Below, in pieces: positions 1 to 5,304 of a stretch of DNA of 5,304 nt. Below the pieces are notes generated by a model, which saw only the letters and a program-made list of their open reading frames with translations, made no database searches and was not told the origin of the DNA. The position numbers and the translations under genes are program-made. Position 1 is the first letter of the stretch, and each line of letters opens with the position of its first letter. The stretch spans positions 1 through 5,304 of the forward strand of contig JAQGOW010000061.1 of the NCBI GenBank assembly GCA_028293405.1. The letters are read 5' to 3'. Source of the DNA: Verrucomicrobiales bacterium (lineage in GTDB: Bacteria; Verrucomicrobiota; Verrucomicrobiia; Limisphaerales; Palsa-1400).

Positions 1-589
1 CCTTGTCGATCTTCTGCAAAATATTCCAGCGCGCACCGTCCGCTATTCGCGCCGCTTTATCGGCCATGCCGCCGAATACATAGCAACAACTGAGCAGCAC
101 ATTGAGCGCAAGTTGCGGGAACGCGACCGGAATGGACATCGCGTTGCGCAAAATCAACACCGGGAACGCCCAGTAAACAATGGTGTCGAACCCATTCGTC
201 AAAAACGTCAGCGCAACGATCAACGCGCAATCCAGCACGCCCATCCCAAACACCGTCCATTGGATCGCCTTTAACGACGAAGGCCTGCCAGAGATAAAAA
301 CCCCCGCCATCACTGCATTGATCCCGATGTAGAACCAGAAAAACATCCGAATCCACGACCACGCCATCTGTCGCGCGCTTTCGCTCAACAACGCAATTTC
401 AGGAACGTCCGGCGAGGAATGGTTCTGCAAGAACCAAACGAAAAGAATCAACACCAACAGCCCTTTGATGGGCATGACAATGTCTTTTTCCACCGCGAGA
501 ATGCGCGCGGCGCGCTGATTGGGTTCGACAGTGGGTGCGGCGAGCAACCGGGTCAGCTTTGAAAATATTTGCCCGCCGGGGACGTTCAT
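1..589 (-). CDS. Polytopic membrane protein of unknown function, N-terminal 196 residues (cut by left edge)
   Basis: This frame is open without a stop from ATG at 589-587 to the window edge, so only the first 196 residues are seen. The start overlaps the stop of coaC as ATGA and has an AGG at 599-601, 9 nt upstream, which indicates translational coupling. After a polar N-terminus of about 40 residues there are roughly five hydrophobic segments: about 41-54 (LLVLILFVWFL), 83-99, 112-131, 136-154 and 158-174. A more polar stretch with DKAARIADGARW follows, which looks like the beginning of a cytoplasmic part. No catalytic motif is visible in what remains. A membrane input domain of a sensor kinase or similar signalling protein is one possibility, but this is a guess from architecture alone. 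No signal peptide with a cleavage site is apparent. The existence of the gene is well supported; its function is not known. Confidence 0.78.
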   Translation of the reverse strand, partial: MNVPGGQIFSKLTRLLAAPTVEPNQRAARILAVEKDIVMPIKGLLVLILFVWFLQNHSSPDVPEIALLSESARQMAWSWIRMFFWFYIGINAVMAGVFISGRPSSLKAIQWTVFGMGVLDCALIVALTFLTNGFDTIVYWAFPVLILRNAMSIPVAFPQLALNVLLSCCYVFGGMADKAARIADGARWNILQKIDK

Positions 590-1143
590 GCTTTTTTGCC
601 TAACAAATCAACTGCGTGCTTCGCGATTTCCTCAACGTTCCACAACCGTCCGAGGCCTTCGTATCCGCAACTGAGCATCCCTTTGTCCGGCCCGATAAAA
701 AGCACGCCCCGCTTTTTCAACGTCGCGACGTTTTCCTGCGTTGCGGGATGCATCCACATTTTTCCGTTCATCGCGGGAGCCACCAACAACTTCGCTTCTG
801 GATTCAGCGCCAAGGCAATACACGTCAACGCATCATCCGCAAAACCGTGCGCTAATTTCGCAATCGTCTGCGCAGTCGCCGGTGCAATCACCATCAGATT
901 AGCTTCGTCGGCGAATCTAATATGCGTCGGCTTCCAACCTTCCTCTTCGTCATACAAATCCGTGACGACTGGGTTTCGCGAAAGGGTCTTGAACGGAAGC
1001 GGCGTAATGAATTTCTGCGCATCGGCTGTCATCACTACGCGAACGTTGCAACCCGCCTTTGTAAGCAAAGAAGCAAGATCGGCAGCCTTGTGAGCAGCAA
1101 TGGAGCCAGTGACTCCGAGAACGACCTGGGATGGCACACTCAT
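586..1143 (-). CDS. coaC: Phosphopantothenoylcysteine decarboxylase, stand-alone CoaC flavoprotein
   Basis: CoaC decarboxylates 4'-phosphopantothenoyl-L-cysteine to 4'-phosphopantetheine with FMN, a step of cytoplasmic coenzyme A synthesis. The 185-residue product is a HFCD-family flavoprotein. It has the N-terminal flavin loop VTGSIAAHKA (11-20), the active-site histidine in THIRFADEA (H74, matching H75 of E. coli Dfp), an APATAQTIAKLAHGFADD segment (88-104), the PAMNGKMW motif (123-130, N126), and the substrate-clamp segment SCGYEGLGR with C159 (matching C158). In E. coli the enzyme is fused to CoaB and is about 406 residues long; here it stops after the CoaC half, so the CoaB ligase must be encoded elsewhere. 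A TTG six bases further upstream could also open the frame, but ATG at 1143 has AGGA 6 nt before it and is preferred. Other HFCD proteins such as UbiX or epidermin-type decarboxylases are less likely because of the PxMNxxMW and clamp-cysteine motifs. Confidence 0.92.
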   Translation of the reverse strand: MSVPSQVVLGVTGSIAAHKAADLASLLTKAGCNVRVVMTADAQKFITPLPFKTLSRNPVVTDLYDEEEGWKPTHIRFADEANLMVIAPATAQTIAKLAHGFADDALTCIALALNPEAKLLVAPAMNGKMWMHPATQENVATLKKRGVLFIGPDKGMLSCGYEGLGRLWNVEEIAKHAVDLLGKKA

Positions 1144-1149
1144 TTCCAA

Positions 1150-1153
1150 TCCT
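1150..1153 (-). promoter_or_regulatory. Ribosome binding site of coaC
   Basis: Reading the minus strand, AGGA lies 6 nt before ATG at 1143-1141. It would sit only 0 nt from the alternative TTG at 1149-1147, so it decides in favour of the ATG start. Confidence 0.65.
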
Positions 1154-1220
1154 ATGCTACCCCCACCCCGCGCACCTAAACAAGCCGTTAAGTTCCTTTC
1201 ATACCCCGCACGCTCTTACT

Positions 1221-1248
1221 CCCCGCTCCTCCCAAAGGAGGAGAGGGG
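1221..1248. repeat. GC-rich palindrome in divergent promoter region
   Basis: The core CTCCTCC (1226-1232) and GGAGGAG (1237-1243) pair perfectly around a CAAA loop. After one G/A mismatch, CCCC (1221-1224) and GGGG (1245-1248) extend the stem to 12 positions. A second purine-rich copy, GGGGGAGAGGAG, follows at 1251-1262. No U-tract follows in either direction, and both neighbouring genes read away from it, so it is not a gene-end terminator. It resembles the dispersed CT/GA-rich palindromic repeats common in planctomycete and verrucomicrobial intergenic regions. That family assignment is inference. Confidence 0.55.
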
Positions 1249-1325
1249 CCGGGGGAGAGGAGTTCATTTTCCAATAAAACTTTTTGTTCGGTTTTCAATT
1301 CCCGCGGGTTCTTACTTTTACAGAA

Positions 1326-2690
1326 ATGAGTGAGACCGCCGAATTACTTGGTGAATACGCAAAGGACGGTTCCGAAACCGCCTTTCGCGAACTGGTGTCG
1401 CGCTACATCGATTTTGTTTATTCGTCGGCGTTGCGAATGGTCGGTGGCGACGCACATCTTGCTCAGGACGTCTGCCAAAATGTCTTCATCGATCTAGCGC
1501 GAAATGCCCAAAAACTCTCACGCGAAACCATGCTCGGCGGCTGGTTGCATCGCGACACCTGTTTCGTTGCCGGAAAACTTATTCGCACAGAACGCCGCCG
1601 CGCCGCTCGCGAACGTGAGGCTGCGCTTATGAACTCAACCCAAGACCACAGCGAAGCCAACCTCCGCGCCGTCGCTCCAGTCCTGGACGACGCAATCAAC
1701 AATCTCGACGCCGAAGATCGCGCCGCGATTATCGCGCGCTTTTTCGAGCAACAGGATTTCCGCACCATCGGCGCGACTCTCGGCAGCAACGAAGACGCAG
1801 CCCGCATGCGCGTTAATCGCGCGCTGCAAAAACTTCACCTCACCCTCAAACGCCAGGGCATCAGCATGAGCGCGGCGGCACTTGGGACGGCCTTGGCCGC
1901 CGAAGCCGTCACCGCCGCACCAGCCGGTCTGGCCATCACAGTTGCAACTGCTGCGCTTGCGAAGTCGATCACCACGGGCGCAGCAACAACCGCTATTAAA
2001 ATTATGGCATTCACAAAAACCCACGCCGCAATTGTCGGAGCAATCGTCGCCATCGCCGTCACAGGACCGTTGTTTCTGGTGCATGAGAGCAAAATAAAAT
2101 CGGACGCCCAGTTGCAAATGGCGCGCGCGCAAAAACAAATGGCCAGCCTTGCCGACGATAACGCCAGTCTGTCCAATTCGCTCGCAGACGCCAACACTTC
2201 CTTCGACCGCCAACAAAATGAACTGCTCCGACTGCGCGGTGCCGCTCGTTCAGCCGACGCCAAAGCAACCGCCCGAACCCGGCAAACCCGCCCCACCCCA
2301 ACGGCATCCACCCCACAGCCGAACAACGACAACCAGGAACCGCCTTGGGCTGGCCGCGCTCACGACGGCCGCAACATCGTCACCATGTTGATTATGCACG
2401 CCAACGAACACAGCGGACGCCTTCCGGACAAAGTCGAAGACTTGGGACAATACGCGAGTGGCTACGAACTTACCGGCACGAACACCTTCGAGATTGTCTA
2501 TCACGGTGCCCTCACCGATCTGAAGGACACGGCCAATACCATCGTTGTCCGTGAATCAGGAATGCAACGCACAACGGACAATCAATGGTCTAAAGTCTAC
2601 GGCTTTGCGGACGGCCATGCCGAACTGCACACCGAACCCTACGGGCACTTCGAGAACTACGAAAAAGAACACGGAATCGCCGCCCGCTGA
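1326..2690 (+). CDS. ECF sigma factor with C-terminal transmembrane, coiled-coil and pseudopilin-like extension
   Basis: The 454-residue product starts as a group 4 (ECF) sigma-70 factor. Region 2 spans about 16-92 (FRELVSRYIDFVYSSALRMVG, then AHLAQDVCQNVFIDLARNA and GGWLHR), and region 4 about 115-176, with a helix-turn-helix at FRTIGATLGSNEDAARMRVN. A normal ECF factor would end near residue 180-200. Here an Ala-rich hydrophobic stretch (183-212), a likely transmembrane helix (232-252), a coiled coil (about 258-304), a Pro/Thr/Gln-rich linker (315-340) and a compact C-terminal domain (345-454) follow. That domain has MLIMHANEHSGRLPD and VYGFADGHAELH, reminiscent of pseudopilin/H-X9-DG proteins. 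Topology suggests a cytoplasmic sigma part and an extracytoplasmic sensor part. ATG at 1326 is chosen because the TTG 42 bases upstream gives an unrelated lead-in; neither has a good ribosome site. No anti-sigma gene lies beside it. Promoter targets are unknown. Confidence 0.88.
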   Translation: MSETAELLGEYAKDGSETAFRELVSRYIDFVYSSALRMVGGDAHLAQDVCQNVFIDLARNAQKLSRETMLGGWLHRDTCFVAGKLIRTERRRAAREREAALMNSTQDHSEANLRAVAPVLDDAINNLDAEDRAAIIARFFEQQDFRTIGATLGSNEDAARMRVNRALQKLHLTLKRQGISMSAAALGTALAAEAVTAAPAGLAITVATAALAKSITTGAATTAIKIMAFTKTHAAIVGAIVAIAVTGPLFLVHESKIKSDAQLQMARAQKQMASLADDNASLSNSLADANTSFDRQQNELLRLRGAARSADAKATARTRQTRPTPTASTPQPNNDNQEPPWAGRAHDGRNIVTMLIMHANEHSGRLPDKVEDLGQYASGYELTGTNTFEIVYHGALTDLKDTANTIVVRESGMQRTTDNQWSKVYGFADGHAELHTEPYGHFENYEKEHGIAAR

Positions 2691-2698
2691 CGAGCAAA

Positions 2699-2718
2699 CG
2701 CTTTCTTAATACAAAGCG
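2699..2718 (+). terminator. Possible weak hairpin after the sigma factor gene
   Basis: CGCTTT (2699-2704) and AAAGCG (2713-2718) form a perfect 6-bp stem around an 8-nt loop, 8 bases after the sigma gene stop. An alternative stem pairs GCTTTCTTA (2700-2708) with TAAGAAGC further downstream, with one bulged base. The stem is AT-rich and no strong U-run follows, so termination activity is uncertain. Confidence 0.3.
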
Positions 2719-2830
2719 AGTTTCACTAAGAAGCCATCCGCACCGGGTTCAAGTAAAGTGGTGCGATGAATGTTGAAATAACGAATAACCATCAAGCCGC
2801 CGAACCATGGAGCGAAATACGCGCGACGAT

Positions 2831-2870
2831 CGAAATTGCAGCTATTTGCAGTCAATTGCACTTAATTGCC
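2831..2870 (+). repeat. 10-bp tandem repeat array A, 4 units (TTGC core)
   Basis: Four consecutive 10-bp units each end in a TTGCA core (TTGCC in the last), preceded by AA, AT, AA and AA. The three leading bases differ between units. The period is exactly 10 with no insertions. Confidence 0.7.
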
Positions 2871-2897
2871 GCTCGTTTTTTTCGCGAGTTTCTCCGC

Positions 2898-2913
2898 GTC
2901 GCCCCGGTGCGAC
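2898..2913. repeat. Near-palindrome GTCGCCCCGGTGCGAC
   Basis: The 16-bp site is symmetric except for one mismatched pair. Its right half GGTGCGAC is the exact reverse complement of GTCGCACC, which occurs three times in the array at 2961-3010, so it is an inverted copy of that unit. Confidence 0.55.
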
Positions 2914-2920
2914 GGCAACT

Positions 2921-2949
2921 GCTACTGGGGTGCTACTGGGGTGCTACTG
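2921..2949 (+). repeat. 11-bp tandem repeat, about 2.6 units (GCTACTGGGGT)
   Basis: GCTACTGGGGT occurs at 2921-2931 and identically at 2932-2942, followed by a partial unit GCTACTG at 2943-2949. The period is 11 bp, different from the flanking 10-bp arrays. Confidence 0.8.
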
Positions 2950-2960
2950 CTCGGCGATTT

Positions 2961-3010
2961 GTCGCACCCAGTCGCAGTCAGTCGCACCTGGTCGCACCTA
3001 GTCGCAGTAA
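2961..3010 (+). repeat. 10-bp tandem repeat array B, 5 units (GTCGCA core)
   Basis: Five consecutive 10-bp units all begin with GTCGCA. The next two bases are CC, GT, CC, CC and GT, and the last two vary (CA, CA, TG, TA, AA). The exact 10-bp period places the core on the same face of the helix each time. Confidence 0.85.
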
Positions 3011-3040
3011 CTTTTTACCACCTGTTTTTTCCAACTTTTT

Positions 3041-3074
3041 CTTTCTTTGTCTCTTGGTGTCTTGGTGGTTAAAT
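3041..3074. repeat. CTTGGTG-type dispersed repeat next to prpB start
   Basis: The stretch contains CTTGGTGTCTTGGTGGTT (3053-3070), preceded by CTTTCTTTGTCT and followed by AAAT. Short iterated 'CTTGGTGT' sequences of this kind (reverse complement 'ACCACCAAGACACCAAG') are familiar to me as dispersed intergenic repeats in several bacterial phyla. It ends 9 bases before the prpB ATG and takes the place of a normal ribosome binding site. Confidence 0.5.
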
Positions 3075-3083
3075 ACCGCTCCC

Positions 3084-3983
3084 ATGTCGCAGCCAGAAAC
3101 CAGCAGTTCCGCAGGGGCGAAATTCCGCGCCGCACTCGAACAGGAAAAACCGCTGCAAATCGTTGGTGCCGTCAACGCCTACACCGCGATGCTCGCGGAA
3201 CGCTCTGGATTTCGCGCCATATATCTATCCGGCGCAGGCGTCGCCAATGCCTCCTACGGCTTGCCCGACCTCGGCGTCACCTCGCTCAACGACGTCCTTG
3301 AAGACGTCCGCCGCATCACCGCCGCATGTTCGTTGCCGTTACTGGTCGATATCGACACCGGTTGGGGCAGCGCCTTCGGTATTCAACGCACCATTCGCGA
3401 AATGATCAAAGCCGGTGCCGCCGCCGTGCATATCGAAGATCAGATCGCCGCGAAACGTTGCGGCCATCGTCCCGGCAAAGAACTCGTCAGCCGCGAAGAA
3501 ATGTGTGACCGCGTCAAAGCCGCTGCCGACGCGAAGACCGACAAAAATTTTGTCCTCATGGCTCGCACCGACGCCGCGGCCAACGAAGGTATTAAATCCG
3601 CCATCGACCGCGCCTACGCCTACCACGAAGCCGGCGCCGATATGATCTTCGCCGAAGCCCTCACCACCCTCGACGAATATAAACAATTTTGCAGCGCGAT
3701 CTGCATCCCGGTTTTGGCCAACATCACCGAGTTCGGCAAAACGCCTTTGTTCACCACCAAAGAACTCGCCGACACCGGCGTGCGCATGGCCCTTTATCCC
3801 CTGTCCGCATTCCGCGCCCAAAGCGCCGCCGCGCTGGAAGTCTTCCGCACGATCCGCAACGACGGCACCCAAAAAGCCGTCCTCGACAAAATGCAGACGC
3901 GCAAAGATCTCTACGAAGTTTTGAATTACCACGCTTACGAAACGAAGCTGGACGACCTATTTGCGAAAGGAAAGAACTCATGA
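3084..3983 (+). CDS. prpB: 2-methylisocitrate lyase
   Basis: PrpB splits (2R,3S)-2-methylisocitrate into pyruvate and succinate, the last step of the methylcitrate cycle for propionyl-CoA breakdown in the cytoplasm. The 299-residue product has the length of E. coli PrpB (296) and aligns with it by eye along its whole length. It has the [12 protein letters not shown] start, the substrate loop LSGAG (48-52), the metal-binding VDIDTG (D89, D91), HIED (E118), the catalytic loop [10 protein letters not shown] with C126, MARTDA (R161), E191, NITEFG (N213) and the family signature [11 protein letters not shown] (235-245). The C-terminal [17 protein letters not shown] is also typical of the family. 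The ATG at 3084 gives the family N-terminus; an upstream in-frame ATG at 2766 would add 106 unrelated residues from repeats. There is no good Shine-Dalgarno (GGTGG lies 15 nt away). It overlaps prpC by 4 nt. Isocitrate lyase and PEP mutase relatives are less likely given the signature. Confidence 0.95.
   Translation: MSQPETSSSAGAKFRAALEQEKPLQIVGAVNAYTAMLAERSGFRAIYLSGAGVANASYGLPDLGVTSLNDVLEDVRRITAACSLPLLVDIDTGWGSAFGIQRTIREMIKAGAAAVHIEDQIAAKRCGHRPGKELVSREEMCDRVKAAADAKTDKNFVLMARTDAAANEGIKSAIDRAYAYHEAGADMIFAEALTTLDEYKQFCSAICIPVLANITEFGKTPLFTTKELADTGVRMALYPLSAFRAQSAAALEVFRTIRNDGTQKAVLDKMQTRKDLYEVLNYHAYETKLDDLFAKGKNS
3967..3971 (+). promoter_or_regulatory. Ribosome binding site of prpC
   Basis: AAGGA lies inside the end of prpB, 8 nt before ATG at 3980. 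It fixes the prpC start and supports coupled translation through the ATGA overlap. Confidence 0.7.
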
Positions 3984-5101
3984 GCGACCCTAAGAAGACA
4001 GGCGGCCTCGCAGGAATCGTGGCCGGTGAAACCACAATTGCAACCGTCGGCAAAGAAGGCGTCGGCCTGACCTACCGCGGCTACACCATCGAAGACCTTG
4101 CCGCGCAAGCCACCTTCGAAGAAGTCGCCTACATGCTCATCTACGGCGAACTGCCGACCCAATCACAACTCGACTCGTACCGCCACACACTGAAATGTCT
4201 GCGTGGCCTCCCTGCCCCGCTCAAGACCGTCCTGGAACAACTGCCACGCGACGCGCATCCGATGGATGTCCTGCGCACCGGTTGTTCTGCTCTCGGAACG
4301 CTCGAACGCGAAACCAAATCGCACGATCAGCTCGCCATTGCCAATCGCCTCCTGGCGCTTTTCCCCGGCATGTTGCTGTATTGGTATCATTTCACCCATA
4401 GTGGCAAGCGCATCGAAACAGCCATCGACGCACCAAGCATCGCCGCGCATTTCCTGCAAATGCTCCACGGCAAACCCGCTCCTGAACTGCACGTTCGAGC
4501 GATGGACGTATCGCTGATCCTTTACGCCGAACACGAATTCAACGCCTCCACCTTTACCTGTCGGACCATCGCGTCGACCATGGCGGATTTTTATTCCGCA
4601 GTGACCGGCGGCATCGGCGCTTTGCAAGGCCCGCTCCACGGTGGCGCCAACGAAGCCGCAATGGAATTAATCGAACAGTTCCAAACACCGGAGGAAGCTG
4701 AGAAAGCTTTAATGCAGATGTTGCACGAGAAGAAACTCGTGATGGGCTTCGGCCATCGCGTTTACAAAAAAGCCGACCCACGTTCCGACGTCATCAAAGT
4801 CTGGTCCAAAAAACTGTCCGAAGCCGCCAGTGACAAAGTCATCTACCCCGTTTCCGAACGCCTCGAAGCCGTCATGCGTCGCGAAAAAGGAATGTTCCCG
4901 AACCTGGATTTCTACAGCGCTAGCGCCTACCGCTTCCTCGGGATTCCGACGCCGATGTTTACGCCCTTGTTCGTGATCGCTCGCATCACCGGCTGGAGCG
5001 CCCACATCTTCGAACAACGCGCCCACAATCGCCTCATCCGCCCGACCGCCGATTACGTCGGCCACGCAACGAGGCCGTTCGTTCCAATTGGAAAACGGTA
5101 A
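3980..5101 (+). CDS. prpC: 2-methylcitrate synthase (citrate synthase family)
   Basis: PrpC condenses propionyl-CoA with oxaloacetate to 2-methylcitrate, the entry step of the methylcitrate cycle. The 373-residue product matches E. coli PrpC (389 residues) closely from near the N-terminus: [12 protein letters not shown] (30-41), [49 protein letters not shown] (H185, oxaloacetate), GPLHGGANE (H220), [13 protein letters not shown] (catalytic H259), [10 protein letters not shown] (D310) and [14 protein letters not shown] (326-339). It ends in RPFVPIGKR, like the E. coli enzyme. Its start overlaps the prpB stop as ATGA, with AAGGA 8 nt upstream, so the two are one transcript. The same frame is open back to 3689, but that part only shadows prpB. 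A bifunctional or true citrate synthase cannot be excluded from sequence, since GFGHRVY is also citrate-synthase-like; the prpB partner and the RGLP and [14 protein letters not shown] segments favour PrpC. Confidence 0.93.
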   Translation: MSDPKKTGGLAGIVAGETTIATVGKEGVGLTYRGYTIEDLAAQATFEEVAYMLIYGELPTQSQLDSYRHTLKCLRGLPAPLKTVLEQLPRDAHPMDVLRTGCSALGTLERETKSHDQLAIANRLLALFPGMLLYWYHFTHSGKRIETAIDAPSIAAHFLQMLHGKPAPELHVRAMDVSLILYAEHEFNASTFTCRTIASTMADFYSAVTGGIGALQGPLHGGANEAAMELIEQFQTPEEAEKALMQMLHEKKLVMGFGHRVYKKADPRSDVIKVWSKKLSEAASDKVIYPVSERLEAVMRREKGMFPNLDFYSASAYRFLGIPTPMFTPLFVIARITGWSAHIFEQRAHNRLIRPTADYVGHATRPFVPIGKR

Positions 5102-5146
5102 CTAAATCCCCTTGTCAACCCAGTCGACGGCCAACATATTGCAAAC

Positions 5147-5304
5147 GTGAGCACTGCGGAAAAAATCTTGCAGAAAGCTCAGACGCTTCCCGAATCAGCC
5201 CAGGACGCCCTTCTTAAGCTGACAGAGCTTCTCGCCACAACAAGCGGCGCGCCAACCAAAAAGAACAAGCCTCGGTTTGGCAGTGCGAAAGGGTTGCTCA
5301 AAGT
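5147..5304 (+). CDS. Probable DUF2281/VapB-like antitoxin, N-terminal part (cut by right edge)
   Basis: A GTG at 5147, 45 bases after prpC, opens a frame with no stop up to the window end, giving 52 residues. The product begins MSTAEKILQKAQTLPESAQD, followed by ALLKLTELL, and then has a basic stretch and RFGSAKGLLK. The start (TAEKI, TLPE, hydrophobic heptad-like helix) and the GSAKGL segment are what I know from DUF2281 antitoxin proteins, which are usually short (about 65-90 residues) and followed by a PIN-domain (VapC) toxin. If so, the missing part holds the end of the antitoxin and the toxin gene lies just beyond the edge. No clear ribosome site precedes the GTG. Identification rests on pattern memory over a short stretch. 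Confidence 0.6.
   Translation, partial: MSTAEKILQKAQTLPESAQDALLKLTELLATTSGAPTKKNKPRFGSAKGLLK

Larger units (their letters stand above)
1144..1325. other. Divergent spacer between coaC and the sigma factor gene
   Basis: These 182 bases separate two outward-pointing genes and must hold the promoters of both. The coaC-proximal part is C-rich on the plus strand. The middle holds a GC-rich palindrome at 1221-1248, and the part next to the sigma gene (1261-1325) is clearly more A+T-rich, with runs such as AATAAAAC and CTTTTTG. I could not identify convincing -35/-10 pairs for either direction. The plus-strand gene has no clear Shine-Dalgarno sequence before its ATG. Confidence 0.6.
2691..3083. other. 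Repeat-rich spacer/leader upstream of prpBC
   Basis: This 393-bp region carries no gene that I can support. From left to right it holds a weak hairpin behind the sigma gene, an A+T-richer 10-bp array (2831-2870), a near-palindrome (2898-2913), an 11-bp array (2921-2949), a GC-richer 10-bp array (2961-3010), a T-rich tract (3011-3050) and a CTTGGTG-type repeat (3041-3074). The prpB reading frame stays open back to an ATG at 2766, but the 106 extra residues match nothing in the PrpB family and largely translate repeats. The region must contain the prpBC promoter; I could not place it with confidence. Confidence 0.7.

Noticed and set aside
57..362. 101-residue minus-strand frame at the left
   Set aside because: It lies in another frame of the truncated membrane-protein gene, which is open over the whole region and coupled to coaC.
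1284..1325. Sigma factor start at the TTG at 1284
   Set aside because: The 14 extra residues (FGFQFPRVLTFTE) are not part of the ECF family N-terminus, and the ATG at 1326 begins the usual acidic helix.
1635..2332. Minus-strand frames opposite the sigma factor extension
   Set aside because: Low-complexity Ala/Ser- or Cys/Gly-rich products mirror the Ala- and Gln-rich coding strand; no family features or ribosome sites.
2831..3010. CRISPR array
   Set aside because: Repeats are only 10-11 bp, directly tandem and without unique spacers; no cas gene is present.
3339..3932. Long minus-strand frame (197 residues) opposite prpB
   Set aside because: Gly/Phe/Val-rich composition is the mirror image of prpB codon bias; there is no recognisable domain and prpB is certain.
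3689..3979. Longer prpC start with a 97-residue arginine-rich lead-in
   Set aside because: This stretch lies inside prpB in another frame, is rich in Arg/Pro/His as expected of a shadow frame, and the PrpC family begins at about the ATG at 3980, which has a good ribosome site.
5102..5146. Terminator behind prpC
   Set aside because: No stem of useful length followed by a T-run is visible in the short gap.

Overview
The window looks like a moderately GC-rich chromosomal segment from the Verrucomicrobiota, probably a Pedosphaera/Limisphaera-like lineage. This is inferred mainly from the central gene, an ECF sigma factor carrying a long membrane-spanning C-terminal extension that ends in a pseudopilin-like 'FADGH' domain, an arrangement I associate with that phylum. 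No transposase, phage gene, tRNA, rRNA or CRISPR array is visible.

Layout. Positions 1-1143 hold two minus-strand genes joined by an ATGA stop/start overlap: a stand-alone phosphopantothenoylcysteine decarboxylase (coaC, no CoaB half; 586-1143), then an integral membrane protein of unknown function that runs off the left edge (1-589). A 182-bp divergent spacer with a GC-rich palindrome separates them from the plus-strand sigma factor (1326-2690). A 393-bp spacer (2691-3083) follows. It is unusually repeat-rich: two arrays of exact 10-bp period, one 11-bp array, segments of different arrays that are complementary to each other, and a 'CTTGGTG' type repeat just before the next gene. Then come prpB (methylisocitrate lyase, 3084-3983) and prpC (2-methylcitrate synthase, 3980-5101), again joined by an ATGA overlap. 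A GTG-started gene beginning at 5147 resembles a DUF2281/VapB-like antitoxin and is cut by the right edge.

How the genes work together. PrpC condenses propionyl-CoA with oxaloacetate and PrpB cleaves the resulting 2-methylisocitrate to pyruvate and succinate, so the pair forms the two ends of the methylcitrate cycle used to burn or detoxify propionate. The dehydratase/hydratase step (prpD or acnD/prpF) is not in the window. CoaC belongs to coenzyme A synthesis and is not evidently linked to its membrane-protein partner by function. The sigma factor may be tethered to the inner membrane and respond to an envelope signal; its targets are not visible.

The main things worth a second look are the repeat-built leader upstream of prpBC and the membrane-tethered sigma factor with a pseudopilin-like sensor end. 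I see no clear new multi-gene system.
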